A stretch of DNA of 35,712 nt, taken from Methylocystis sp. H62. Its GTDB lineage: Bacteria > Pseudomonadota > Alphaproteobacteria > Rhizobiales > Beijerinckiaceae. The notes under the pieces are model-generated. The model worked only from the letters and a program-made list of their open reading frames with translations. It had not been told where the DNA came from and made no database searches. This document shows positions 25,162 through 34,759 of this stretch, piece after piece. Within the stretch, counting starts at the first letter, position 1. The number at the start of each line of letters is the position of its first letter. The stretch is from NCBI RefSeq assembly GCF_015709515.1, contig NZ_JADNQZ010000038.1:1-35712 (forward strand), read 5' to 3'. The translations under genes and the position numbers were made by a program.

Positions 25162-28100
25162 ATGAGTTATTTGATTCAATCAGGTGGTTTTCCATTTGAA
25201 CTTAGCAAGCACGATCAAGCCCCTGAAGTAGGCGTCAGCACACCGCTGGAAGCCATCAACAACGGCAATCTCGGAATAGCAATCCAAATGCTCGAGGATC
25301 TGATCGAGCGAGGCCGCGCATCGGTTGAGGATTGTGAGCGTCTGGCGTGGGTAAAACTCGAAACCGGTGACGCGGCTGGCGCCGCACGCGGTTATCGTAA
25401 GTTGCTCAGCGACAACCCTCACTGTGAGCACACGAGCTACTGGCGCGAAATGGCAAACAAGGCCGAAACGACTTCGCGCAACGGCGTCGCAGTGCTGCGC
25501 CCAAACGGCTTCGAGCCGTACCTACAGTCACGCGATCCGGATTTGATCGCCGCTTACAACCTGCAGTCGCCGCACGCCCGCGTCCTCGTTGACGAGGACT
25601 GGATCGAGCCAAGGGGATACATGCCGGCGATTGGGCTTATGCGAAAGACGAAGAACTGGCTCTCCGGGAGACTCACAGACCTTTTTAGTCCACTCGGCGT
25701 CGGCATACAAATCGCGTTTGCCTTCTTGAATACTCCCGATAAGCCCGGCCTTTGGACGCGCTTGCCCAAGATCGGAGCGCTCGCCGTGCTTGCTCATGAT
25801 CGCGACCGGCTGCTTAACTCACAAAAGGTCCCTGACGGCGTGAAGCGCGACCCAGAATATGTGGTGCCGGGCTACGCGAAGACTGGACCGACCCCAGACG
25901 GGGCGTTTGCCGATCCGAAGTTTCCTACGGCCGGTACCGTGGGGACGCCAAACCCGATTCACGGCCCAGTCGACAAGAAACTCGACTGGTCTAACGATCC
26001 GCGTCTACCGGACCCTTCGAAGCTCGCCGAGGCTTTCGGTTTCCGAAACGGAAACATGATCAAGGCGCCGAATCTTTCAGCGCACGTCTGGGCACACTTG
26101 CAGCAGCTCGTCCACGATGTCCTGCAGACCATGCAGGACGACGTAAGGAAGTACGCTGTCCGCTCTGCCGCGGGGACTGCCGAGCAGCGGCTCGGCATCG
26201 AGAAGGTCTACTACCGCGCCGACGCGCGAGACGCGAAGTATGGCGACATGAACGGCGTCACCGGCGCCTGGGACATGAGCCACATCTACGGCAGCTCGAT
26301 CTCTACCATTGATAAGGTCCGCACTCACCCTGCTACCGGTAAGCTATGCCCCGACGGAAAGCTCTATTTGGAGGGCATGAACCCGGAAGGCCGCGGCGGT
26401 AAATGGCTACCGACAGAGATTAACGCGCAAGGTGAACGCCAGATCGTCACTGGGTTCAACCGAAACTTGACGTTGCCTCTTCTCGCCGAGCACACGCTCT
26501 ACGCGCGCCATCACAACTGGGTGTGCGACGTGTTGAAGTCGCGCCACCCAGATTGGCACACAAACCAGATTTTCCAGATTGCGCGACGAGTGGTCACGAT
26601 GACCTATGTCAAGATTCATACCGGTGCCTGGACTGACACGCTGTTCGCGCATCCAGCGGTGGTGGAGGGGCTCCACTCGAACCTCTACGGCCGCGGAGAG
26701 CGCAAGAGGCCGTTCTACCTCCAGAGGATCTTCGACCCCGAAGGGGGCGACCACCCAATTGTCGATGGACTCGCTGGCAACCGCAAGATCGCCGATTCGA
26801 TCGAAGTTCCCGAGCAGAAAGGCAAATACTTCCCTATCGCCTATCGCTTCGCGCACGCCATCGTAAACGATTACTTCGATGAAGAGTCGTTCAAGATCGG
26901 TGGGTCTATAACAGGGAGTGGCAACCGCATTTTCCTCAGCGACGTGCGTGATCTTGACGGCCATGAATTCCTGAAAAAGTGCGGGCTCGGTAGCGTTTAC
27001 CATTCGCTCATGAATACCACGATGGGCGCGCCGACCATCAACAATTACGCCGACATTTTTAAACGCATGCCGTCTGAGGAGGGGGTGCTCGATCTGTTCC
27101 AGACGGAGATCGCTAAGGACAGGCAACGCGGTGTTGGCTCGTACCAGCAGTACCGCGCCGATCACTATTTGCCCGAGATTCGCTCATACCGTGACCTCTT
27201 CGCGAACCCCGAGACTAGGCGCTCGTTGGAGATCATCGCGAAGCTCGAGGAGCTTTACGGCGAATACAACACGGCCACCGGTAAGGTTGACCTGGACGCG
27301 ATGCTCGGTCTCTTGATTAACGAGAACCGACCAAAGGGCTTTGCGATAACCAACGAAGGCTTTCAGACGTTCGTGGTCGAGGCGTCGGCTCGCATAATGA
27401 AACAGCCAATGCTCACAACCCACTGGCATCCGAACGATGTGGGCTGGACGGCGATCAACCTCGTCGAGGCGATTACCAAGGAGAAGCTAATTGCGCTTCA
27501 TACCGACGAGAATCCAGAGATGTTTGAATACCTGAAGAATCGTCACAAGCCGATCACATTCAATGACATGAGTACCGATGAGAGGGGCCCACTCGAGGCT
27601 TTCATTGACTTCAGTAACGAGCACTTCCACGACTTGGGTCTGGGTGCCCCATGGCGCGAGGAGCACTTCACGGGCAAGGGCCTAGAGAACCACTACGTCA
27701 CACGCATCACGCATGAGCCTACAGGAACGCATTACGTAGTCGACGTGACCGAGGGTCGCGTCTATCGCGACCACACTGGTGACGGCCGTGCCCGAGCGCG
27801 CGATGCGATTGCTGATGAGTCGGTAGCCGGCGTCTCGTGCGATGAATTAATCGCGGCGGCTCGAGCGATCCGTGACAGTCATGGCATTGCCTGGCCAGGC
27901 GCGCGCTCACCGAACCATAACGAGTTCGTCGGTGGTTGGCGCTTGAGCGAAGCCGAAGTGCGCAAGCTCAAGCAATGGAAAGGTGACAAGAAGGACGAAG
28001 GCGTCGCCGCGAAGCTGACAGATATCCAAAAACACACGCTCGTCTTTAACCTTGCGGGCAGTATTGATGACGCGAGCTTCTCAGAAAACCTCGCAGGCTG

Positions 28101-29622
28101 GAAGGTGCTCGAGAAGAGCGGCATCATGGCGAGCGGTATGGCGATCATGTCGTCGCTGCGCTTCGGTAGTCCGCTATCGCTGAGCATTGGTACTGGTGAC
28201 GCGATGCTTGCCAGACGGCCAACGAACAGCACCAAGATCTTCGACGAGCAGGGGAACACCGACTGCGCGCGGCTTGCGCACTTCCGCGGCCAAGTCGCGG
28301 GCCTCGCGGCGCTGACGCAAGATGGTCATATTTCACGCGACACCTTCATGAAGATGCTCGAGGATCAGGAGGCGGTCAGCTTCACGACGCGCAAGCAATG
28401 GGACTCGCTGTTCCGCTTGCTCGCTCGCATCAACGGCCGTCCCACGATCACCGTCGAGAACTTCGACGATCTTTTCACCGGCAAGCTGCTGACCGATGCC
28501 TTCGAGAACTTCGCGCCCTCCGAAGTAGTCGAACAGCTCGCGGTTGCGAAGAGGCAGCGACGGCCGCTGACTAGCGCAGCCGCGGTCCCGACTGAGCACG
28601 CATCGATTCTCGAGGGGCCGCCGGGGCCTCCATCACATGACCAGCGAATTACAACAGCAGCGACTCTCGGCAACAAGCCCGCTGGGCCGGCGCAACGCGC
28701 CCGCTCTGGGCCAGTTGATTTGTCCGACCTAATGAAGTTCGGCGAGCCAAAACTCCCTATCGGGTCGTTCGAGGGGACGAGCCCCAGTGTCAGCGGTCGA
28801 AATGACCGCTTGGTGCTGCAGCTCCAGCGTGACTTTCGAAATCCGCAAGGCTACTACGCGTCATTGAGTGAGTACACGCGTCGTCTTCCAGGGTTCGTCG
28901 GCCGCCTCGTTCCCGGTCTCCAATTGACCTCTTGGGTAGCCCGAATGTACCCGTATTACATTACGCACAAGAGCGACTACGTTTACGAGGTACGGACCCT
29001 GCGCGTGGCAGCCGATGGCTCGCTCGAGGTGCGCCCCGACTCGCGCCCCTCTATCCTTGTGCTAGGCAAGGGCAAAAACGCGATGAAGGGCGCGGTTTTG
29101 ACCCGCCTCGGCGCGAGCGGCAGCGTTGAGAAGATCGACTTCCATGGCGGCAGGGCGGTGACGACGTGGGAACGTAACATCATCGGCAATTACTTCCTCG
29201 CCATTGACCGCTCCGGCGGACAGTACTTCGAGAGGGGTATTAATACCGTCGTCACCGACACGAAAATGGAGTTCAACACACACCATTTGATGGGCCAGTA
29301 CAAGATCCGGCAGCACGCGGAAGGATTGTTCTTCACGTTAGAGCCGATGAAGTCGCACCAACTTGGCGCTGCGGCCGCGAAGAAGATGATTGGCCAGGGC
29401 ATGGACATCGTTAACTGGAAGCCATTCCGCACGACAATCGAGATTCTTCTGATGAACCCAGAGGATCCGCGTGACGTGAAGTTCTTCTACGAACGCCATG
29501 ATAGAGACCCGAAGTTTTCTTTGAAGAATCTGTTCCTGCTTATGACCCGACGTCTGCGCGGCGAGATGCCGATGACCCGCGAAGAACTTCCCCATCAGGT
29601 CGCTAACCTATCAGGTGACTAG
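25162..29622 (+). CDS. Large alpha-dioxygenase-like animal-type haem peroxidase (1486 aa)
   Basis: Residues about 20-95 look like two TPR-type helix pairs. Residues about 270-790 form an animal-haem-peroxidase-family domain closest in pattern to plant alpha-dioxygenases: distal His H318 in LQQLVHD, WDMSHIYGSS, HTLYARHHNWVCDVL (from H444), a KIHTGAWTDTLF segment like the alpha-DOX KVHTxxW block, and proximal His H565 in AYRFAHAIV. Such enzymes oxygenate fatty acids or oxidise small molecules. Residues about 1000-1130 include DGHISRDTFMKMLEDQ, weakly EF-hand-like. The last 290 residues form an unrecognised, mixed domain with no membrane helix. No signal peptide is seen. The start has GGGGG 9 nt upstream. 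The gene is flanked by IS debris on both sides and is fully open, implying selection. Substrate unknown. Confidence 0.85.
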   Translation: MSYLIQSGGFPFELSKHDQAPEVGVSTPLEAINNGNLGIAIQMLEDLIERGRASVEDCERLAWVKLETGDAAGAARGYRKLLSDNPHCEHTSYWREMANKAETTSRNGVAVLRPNGFEPYLQSRDPDLIAAYNLQSPHARVLVDEDWIEPRGYMPAIGLMRKTKNWLSGRLTDLFSPLGVGIQIAFAFLNTPDKPGLWTRLPKIGALAVLAHDRDRLLNSQKVPDGVKRDPEYVVPGYAKTGPTPDGAFADPKFPTAGTVGTPNPIHGPVDKKLDWSNDPRLPDPSKLAEAFGFRNGNMIKAPNLSAHVWAHLQQLVHDVLQTMQDDVRKYAVRSAAGTAEQRLGIEKVYYRADARDAKYGDMNGVTGAWDMSHIYGSSISTIDKVRTHPATGKLCPDGKLYLEGMNPEGRGGKWLPTEINAQGERQIVTGFNRNLTLPLLAEHTLYARHHNWVCDVLKSRHPDWHTNQIFQIARRVVTMTYVKIHTGAWTDTLFAHPAVVEGLHSNLYGRGERKRPFYLQRIFDPEGGDHPIVDGLAGNRKIADSIEVPEQKGKYFPIAYRFAHAIVNDYFDEESFKIGGSITGSGNRIFLSDVRDLDGHEFLKKCGLGSVYHSLMNTTMGAPTINNYADIFKRMPSEEGVLDLFQTEIAKDRQRGVGSYQQYRADHYLPEIRSYRDLFANPETRRSLEIIAKLEELYGEYNTATGKVDLDAMLGLLINENRPKGFAITNEGFQTFVVEASARIMKQPMLTTHWHPNDVGWTAINLVEAITKEKLIALHTDENPEMFEYLKNRHKPITFNDMSTDERGPLEAFIDFSNEHFHDLGLGAPWREEHFTGKGLENHYVTRITHEPTGTHYVVDVTEGRVYRDHTGDGRARARDAIADESVAGVSCDELIAAARAIRDSHGIAWPGARSPNHNEFVGGWRLSEAEVRKLKQWKGDKKDEGVAAKLTDIQKHTLVFNLAGSIDDASFSENLAGWKVLEKSGIMASGMAIMSSLRFGSPLSLSIGTGDAMLARRPTNSTKIFDEQGNTDCARLAHFRGQVAGLAALTQDGHISRDTFMKMLEDQEAVSFTTRKQWDSLFRLLARINGRPTITVENFDDLFTGKLLTDAFENFAPSEVVEQLAVAKRQRRPLTSAAAVPTEHASILEGPPGPPSHDQRITTAATLGNKPAGPAQRARSGPVDLSDLMKFGEPKLPIGSFEGTSPSVSGRNDRLVLQLQRDFRNPQGYYASLSEYTRRLPGFVGRLVPGLQLTSWVARMYPYYITHKSDYVYEVRTLRVAADGSLEVRPDSRPSILVLGKGKNAMKGAVLTRLGASGSVEKIDFHGGRAVTTWERNIIGNYFLAIDRSGGQYFERGINTVVTDTKMEFNTHHLMGQYKIRQHAEGLFFTLEPMKSHQLGAAAAKKMIGQGMDIVNWKPFRTTIEILLMNPEDPRDVKFFYERHDRDPKFSLKNLFLLMTRRLRGEMPMTREELPHQVANLSGD

Positions 29623-29710
29623 GCTCCAGACAGCGGACAAGGGACTCCTCAGTCAAAAACGATATCGCCGGGAGGAGGAAAAAAAGCTGGGCGGTCATGC
29701 GGGTCGTGTA

Positions 29711-29733
29711 GGGACGGTTAAATCAACTGGGGC
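29711..29733 (+). repeat. ISKra4-like terminal repeat (left copy)
   Basis: GGGACGGTTAAATCAACTGG followed by GGC matches the sequence at 35074-35096 at 21 of 23 positions, in the same orientation. The left copy sits 58 bp before the N-terminal transposase fragment and the right copy lies beyond the transposase C-terminus, so both are read inward and mark element ends. Confidence 0.6.
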
Positions 29734-29790
29734 GCCACGGAGCTTTAACATCTGTTAAGGAAAAGAGTTGCCGGCTTCGTAGGAGACGGC

Positions 29791-30165
29791 ATGCGATGGA
29801 CGGTTACGATTGAAGGTACGGATGAATTTGGCGCTGCGCATCGGTCCGAGATAGCTCTGGAAGAAGATTTGAGCAGTTTGACGGCGGGAGCTGTGGGCTT
29901 TTCCATCGAGGACGGCAAGACGATCAGCCTCACCTGCAGCAGGTTATCGTGAAGCAGCAATGCGGGACCTATGTCTTGGTTCGCCGATTTTGCATGGATT
30001 GCGAGCTCTTTCGGCGCATCAAGGGCTACGGCAAGCGAAAGATTAGACCGGTGTTTGGCTGCGTCGAGGTTCGTAATCCCCGCGCATCCTGAATTGCCAG
30101 CGCTGGTGCCGTATTTCGCGCCGCCGCGGCAGTTTATCGATTTCGGTTCCAATGTGAGACTGATA
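29791..30165 (+). pseudogene. ISKra4-like transposase, N-terminal fragment with frameshift
   Basis: The fragment begins MRWTVTIEGTDEFGAAHRSE and GFSIEDGKTISL, then after a one-base shift near 29935 continues LQQVIVKQQCGTYVLVRRFC, CELFRRIKGYGKRKIRPVFG and VEVRNPR before stops. The Cys pairs and following FG-x-VEVRNPR are typical of the N-terminal zinc-ribbon region of these transposases. Nothing of the catalytic part follows; an IS630 scrap begins at 30248. Confidence 0.7.
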
Positions 30166-30247
30166 CCAACGGCTCCGCTGACTGACTCACGGGGATTCCC
30201 CTGGCGCGAATTTTCTGACTCATTTTGGCGCGAAGGAGATTCGCGCC

Positions 30248-30299
30248 ATGCCAGCAGCAGTGAAACTTCGAGAGGACTTCTCGGCTGAGCAGCTTCAGG
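30248..30299 (+). pseudogene. IS630-family transposase start, cut by an IS66 end
   Basis: The ATG at 30248 (after AAGGAG) opens PAAVKLREDFSAEQLQG, the typical first residues of IS630 transposases. It is cut at 30300, where the IS66-type terminus GTAAGCGCTGTTACGGCCCC begins. Repeated GGCGCGAA boxes just upstream (30201-30235) may be part of the IS630 end. Confidence 0.5.
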
Positions 30300-30581
30300 G
30301 TAAGCGCTGTTACGGCCCCACCTTCAAACGAATGATGAAAGCGGCGAGTCTGATCTCCTGATTTGGAGATAAGGCTCCCTTCGCCAGGTGAACAGTTGCT
30401 GTGGCATAGCGCCATGTCGACGCGCGACCTGCGAGACGACCGCGTCAGGAGCCAGCGACTCTTCGACTGCCAGCGCCTTCTCCCCTTCGGACCACCGGCG
30501 CCGACCACCAGCTCCAGTGATCACCTCGATGCGCCGTAAACCGGAGCCGTTCGGCTCAAGCGAAGGATCAAGTCTAGACAC
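30300..30581 (-). pseudogene. IS66 remnant: truncated tnpA next to an IS66 terminus
   Basis: The minus strand from 30581 encodes RRIEVITGAGGRRRWSEGEK and SQVARRHGAMPQQLFTWRRE, a third IS66 TnpA subtype, truncated at about 30375. Only 75 bp further lies the element end (30300, GTAAGCGCTG...), so tnpB, tnpC and the rest have been deleted. 30582-30850 shows no gene that I can support. Confidence 0.7.
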
Positions 30582-30852
30582 AAGCCGAAGCAGCAGTTTT
30601 CACACGCGGCGGTGCATGGTAGGTCGGGATGATAGTCAAAGTATCGGGGAAGCTGCGGATCATGGGCTGCTCCGCAGCGCATGTGCGATGTGGGCAATAT
30701 CAGCCATGACCGGAGCGCTCAGTATCTGCATGTTAGCATCGAGAACAGCCGCGGGGGGGCGCCGGCATACGGGGCCGCAAGTCCCCGCCACGGTCCCCCG
30801 CGTTCTTGCGGTAGAGCGCATGGGTACGGAGATTTTGAACCCAATTGAAGCG

Positions 30853-30982
30853 GTCGGCCCACGCCCTGACGAATTCCTCAAACAGCGCGGTCGCATTGGC
30901 CAACAAGATGGCAAGGATCATCTGGGCGCTGCTAACGAAAGGCGGCGTCTACAAAAAGTCGCCAGTCGCCATCGCGGCCTGA
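30853..30982 (+). pseudogene. IS110-family transposase C-terminal scrap
   Basis: The plus strand reads VALANKMARIIWALLTKGGV followed by YKKSPVAIAA and a stop at 30982, a hallmark C-terminus of IS110-type transposases. Upstream, a TGA and loss of similarity show that only the tail remains. It is of a different subtype from the scrap at 757-834. Confidence 0.6.
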
Positions 30983-31212
30983 CCAAACAGAGGTTTCCGA
31001 CAGGAAGCTGTCGGCCAAGCGCAAGGTGCCGAGATAGAGATGAACCACAAGGGACGCCATCCCGGTGTCGGCCAGACCGTCTGACTCACTCCGCCTCGAG
31101 CGCGTAAAATTGATTAGAGTCGCCGATATCGCGGAACTCATCGTGGCCAGCGGTCAAATGCCCGCACACAAAGGCCGGACATATGACTGCACCGTCCCGC
31201 GGAGTTCAGTTC

Positions 31213-31374
31213 TCACAAAGCGCCTTGCCAATCGGGCCGTTCCACAAAGATCTTCACGTAGTCGCCGCGCGTGCTGCGGAACACGAAGGCCGCGCCAGAA
31301 AAAGGATCGTTGCGCAGAACCTGCACTACGTCGGCGGCGAGTCCGTCGAAACCGCGCCGCATGTCGACGGGCGT
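31213..31374 (-). pseudogene. IS66 TnpB fragment
   Basis: The minus strand reads TPVDMRRGFDGLAADVVQVL then NDPFSGAAFVFRSTRGDYVK, the conserved N-terminal core of IS66 TnpB (DMRxGFDGL, DPFSGxxFVF, RRGDxxK). After that it decays (ERPDWQGAL, stop). It lies upstream of, and is not in the right order with, the tnpA remnant at 30300-30581, so it comes from a separate insertion. Confidence 0.7.
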
Positions 31375-31424
31375 TCATCCCTCATACACGTGGTCGGAAT
31401 TGGCTCGAGAATAGGAGAGCAAAA

Positions 31425-31748
31425 ATGGTCATTCAAACAATTCCCTCATACGCGGTCACGCTCGCTATACTGATTGCGCTCACAGGTTGCAGCGGGGATC
31501 GGAACCTAAAGCGCGTTACTTTCGATCCGAACCTCGGCGTTTTCTCCAACCAGAAAGACCGCGTCCGACTCTCAGGACGACTCTTGACATCTACGAAAGA
31601 GATCGATGGTCAGTGTATGCAAAAGGAGTGCAAGCAGGGCGAGGGAGGCCCATCCTTCGACTGCGCCAGTTACGCTGCCGCGTGCGTGGGAGCCGGTGAA
31701 CATTGGTCTGGTACGAAGGAAGGTGGAAAGTGCACGCACGTGCTCTGA
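31425..31748 (+). CDS. Small Cys-rich lipoprotein
   Basis: The 107-aa product starts with a lipoprotein signal: a hydrophobic stretch SYAVTLAILIALTGC ending in the lipobox LTGC (Cys22). The mature part contains five further Cys (in GQCMQKECKQ, FDCASYAAAC and GGKCTHVL), so disulfides in the periplasm or on the outer membrane are likely. The ATG at 31425 follows AGGAGAGC at good distance; a longer upstream open frame (from 31065) runs through IS debris and is not used. I do not recognise the family. It stands alone between IS remnants and the converging subtilase gene. Confidence 0.65.
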   Translation: MVIQTIPSYAVTLAILIALTGCSGDRNLKRVTFDPNLGVFSNQKDRVRLSGRLLTSTKEIDGQCMQKECKQGEGGPSFDCASYAAACVGAGEHWSGTKEGGKCTHVL

Positions 31749-32082
31749 CCAAGGGCTGAGCACGACGTGGCGCTGACGAACACGCTGAAAGGCTGGAGAC
31801 GCTCGACTGGCCGTCGCCAAGCGATGAAGAACGCCGAAATAGAGTTGCCTCGCGCTTTGTGAAGCGGTCGCCTTCGGTCTCTTGGCGGTCGCCTCATGGA
31901 CCTGCAATCGGGAGAGGCACGGCGCGAAATGTGGATGAACGCAACGCGCGCGGCGCTCGAGCATTAACGGTCGCTCCACGCAGTCTGAACTCGGAGCCGC
32001 CAATGCCATTCTCGGGGCACCAACTTCGACGTGAAGGGCGCATAGGTCGTGTTTCCGAAGTATCGTCAACGTTCTTCAGCTC
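31749..32082. other. Intergenic region between converging genes
   Basis: I see no gene here. A direct repeat GCGGTCGCCT occurs twice near 31864-31892. No intrinsic terminator with T-run was found for either converging gene. Confidence 0.4.
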
Positions 32083-34572
32083 TCAATTCAAGGCAAGCAT
32101 CTTAATGAGGTTGGGCAGGCCAGCGCCTTGCGCGTAGGGATCACGCCGGAGGTCAACGCAGCCAGCGAGCAGAATCTCTTTTACTCGATCAGGGTAACCG
32201 ATGAATTCCCTTCGGTGAGACAAGAAAGCAGCCAACACGCCAGAAACATGGGGCGTCGCCATGCTGGTGCCGCTCATTTCAGCATAAAGCCCCTGGTATG
32301 GAGATGGACCAGCCGACGCATTCCTTTGCTCGGTCCAATTGTAATTTGCGGACAGAATTCGCTCTCCTGGCGCAACTACATCGGGTTTTCGACGTCCATC
32401 CGCCGTCGGTCCACGGGAAGAAAAGTACGAAATACCGTAGGTATGGGGGTTCGTTTTATGAACGGAACCCACGGCAATCGCTTCCTCCAAGTTAGCCGGG
32501 TCGCCGATAGAGAGGTCGAGATTGGCTTGTATTGGGCCGCCGCCTTCTGCGCCTGTCAAAACCGCGTAGCCCTCGTTACCTGCAGCAAGACAGACTAGAA
32601 CTCCCTGGCGCCAGAGCCGGCGGAGTTCGTCACAAAGCGGCGTATGGCCCGTCCCAAAAATACTGGGATCAAAGTTTCCACCGAGACTGAGATTAACACC
32701 GTGTATAACCAGCTGCCCCGAGCTTTCATTCATAGAACTGATCAAATCGAGAGCTTTGATGATCCAGCTATCACGACCGTTGCCATTGTCATCGAGCACC
32801 TTGAAACCGTAAAGCGTGCAGCGCGGCGCCATCCCGGCGAACTTGACATTAGTTCCGCCGGAATTGTTCCCCTCATCGATTTCCAGGTCGTTCTCCCCAG
32901 CGATAATGCCCGCGACATGCGTTCCATGACCGTTGCCGTCCAGCTTAGCAAAATGGGTTGTCCTCGAGGTCAGCCTCGGCGGATCCCCTCTTTTTGTACA
33001 ATCCCATTGCGCAACCACATTCTTATGCTTTGCGAAATGCGGGTGGTCGGCGCAGATGCCTGTATCGAGTACGGCCCAGCATATACCGTTTCCATCGGCG
33101 CCGTAGCCAAGATTTGCCGGCCGGGCTTGGACCGTATGAGTTGACTCGGATATGAATGCGCGTTTGCTCGCGTTGCGCCAAATGCCATCGATCTTGAGTT
33201 CACTGAACACCGAACGCAGCGTCTCTACTTCCAGTCGTGTCAGATCGGCGGCAACGTAGTGTCGTAGCCGTTCTAGGTTCGCGTCTTTTGGATTCTGATT
33301 TGTCGCGACAAGAATTTCCGAGATTTTGAGTTCTACGTTCGCCGCCACCTTTTCCAAATCCTTGGGACGAGCTGGGTCGCCGGGTTTGCTTTGCGAAAGT
33401 TGAATGAGTGTTGCGTGACGTTGGCTCCTCAAGCCATCCTCCAAGTCGGCTACGAGGTCTTTCGCAATCGCGAAGGGAGCGATGGCCTGCGAAAAAGCAG
33501 TACCCAACGCATCTCTCAAGGCGGCTTGAACCGAATTTGTCCTGAGATAACCAGTGCCCGAATGAGGATGTTGAGGAGAATCCAGATTGAACTCGATATC
33601 GTTCTCTATTTTTCCCTCGAAATCGTCGGAGATGTCTTTGTCGAATGCTACTGGATCGAGTGGGTCAGCCACGTTAAGCCAACGGTCAACGCAAGAGGGA
33701 AACGGCAGCGTGCCTCCTGTCCACTCGCGCAATGCATCTTGAACCTCTTGAAGTCCTAAAGGAGAGCCGATGGTGACAAACAGTGGCACGTGGCATTGTG
33801 CACGATTGAGTTGCCTCAGAACATCGTAAGCAATCATTGATCCTTGGCTGTGTCCGATAACGACAAATGGACCTCCACCTGCGGAGATGCGATCGATCAG
33901 GCTTTGTTCCATCGCTGCTCGACGCTCTTTCACGAACATGAAATCATTCACGTCACGAAGAAAGGCTCGGGTCAGGTTTCGCGCGATCAGACGACGCAGA
34001 AACTCCGGCAATGGAAAGACCTTCGCGCGGATGTCTCGCGCGGCCAAGCCGTCTACGTTCGGAGCCGTAGCACGATTCATCAACTTTTCGGCGATCTGCG
34101 TCAGACAGAGTTGGCGTTTCGCATCTGATGTCAAAGCACTAATCTCGTTCGAGAGCGTTAGCTGATTATCTCCTTTCTGGCCACTTGCTACAGCCATGAT
34201 CGCCCGTGTCGAGGCTTCGTCATCTTCAATCTTGACGACATCGCCTGTGGCGCAACTTTCATCGAGCGGACGAGGATAGTAGTCTCGGTTGACCCAATAG
34301 GCCATTCGGCTGCGGTCTCCTAGTCGCGTACCGAATAGCGCATTGTCCCATTGGCATTTCAGAACCGATGCCACAGGCTTGTTGCCAATCCCATGGACGT
34401 AGATGATCGTGTTGGTTTTTTTTGCTCCCGCGGCTTTCGGTGCTTGCGCCTTTGCTCCGACTTGGTGCAATACGACTGCAGTGGCAGAGAGCTCCTCTGG
34501 CGCACGCGTATTAGCTGTGCTTTCAGAACGGCGCTTACGGTTCTTCGTTGAAGTCTTATCGCTCTTAGCCAT
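32083..34572 (-). CDS. Alpha/beta-hydrolase and subtilisin-like protease fusion (829 aa)
   Basis: After a Lys/Ser-rich N-terminus, residues about 55-330 form a lipase-like alpha/beta-hydrolase: IIYVHGIGNKP (oxyanion-hole strand) and the nucleophile elbow VIGHSQGSMIAYD with S242, followed by PLFVTIGSPLG. Residues about 490-825 are an S8 subtilase with the complete catalytic set: D503 in AVLDTGI, H549 in GNGHGTHVAGIIAG, the oxyanion Asn in AAGNEG, and S770 in GTSMATPHVSG. No signal peptide or subtilase prodomain is visible, so the protein may act in the cytoplasm. The start at 34572 follows AGGGG. It is transcribed alone. Joining these two hydrolases in one chain is unusual; the order and absence of export suggest a regulated effector, but that is inference. 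Confidence 0.9.
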   Translation of the reverse strand: MAKSDKTSTKNRKRRSESTANTRAPEELSATAVVLHQVGAKAQAPKAAGAKKTNTIIYVHGIGNKPVASVLKCQWDNALFGTRLGDRSRMAYWVNRDYYPRPLDESCATGDVVKIEDDEASTRAIMAVASGQKGDNQLTLSNEISALTSDAKRQLCLTQIAEKLMNRATAPNVDGLAARDIRAKVFPLPEFLRRLIARNLTRAFLRDVNDFMFVKERRAAMEQSLIDRISAGGGPFVVIGHSQGSMIAYDVLRQLNRAQCHVPLFVTIGSPLGLQEVQDALREWTGGTLPFPSCVDRWLNVADPLDPVAFDKDISDDFEGKIENDIEFNLDSPQHPHSGTGYLRTNSVQAALRDALGTAFSQAIAPFAIAKDLVADLEDGLRSQRHATLIQLSQSKPGDPARPKDLEKVAANVELKISEILVATNQNPKDANLERLRHYVAADLTRLEVETLRSVFSELKIDGIWRNASKRAFISESTHTVQARPANLGYGADGNGICWAVLDTGICADHPHFAKHKNVVAQWDCTKRGDPPRLTSRTTHFAKLDGNGHGTHVAGIIAGENDLEIDEGNNSGGTNVKFAGMAPRCTLYGFKVLDDNGNGRDSWIIKALDLISSMNESSGQLVIHGVNLSLGGNFDPSIFGTGHTPLCDELRRLWRQGVLVCLAAGNEGYAVLTGAEGGGPIQANLDLSIGDPANLEEAIAVGSVHKTNPHTYGISYFSSRGPTADGRRKPDVVAPGERILSANYNWTEQRNASAGPSPYQGLYAEMSGTSMATPHVSGVLAAFLSHRREFIGYPDRVKEILLAGCVDLRRDPYAQGAGLPNLIKMLALN

Positions 34573-34759
34573 TTTCGTGCCCCTATGGGTTTGGTTACAA
34601 AATATGTTGGCGTATTACTGATGCGATGATGCTATTAGATAGTGGCAAGGTCAATGATTTGATTGACAAGCTTCTGGGCAGCGTTTCCCGCGACTCGCAC
34701 GATTAGCTGCCCGAACGCTTCATGGAACTCGGGCCAGTGAGCTCACGGCAAGGGAACGA

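Noticed and set aside
30733-30921. A minus-strand frame starting MILAILLANATALFEEF
   Set aside because: It is antisense to the IS110 tail VALANKMARIIWALL on the plus strand, which is the recognisable reading.
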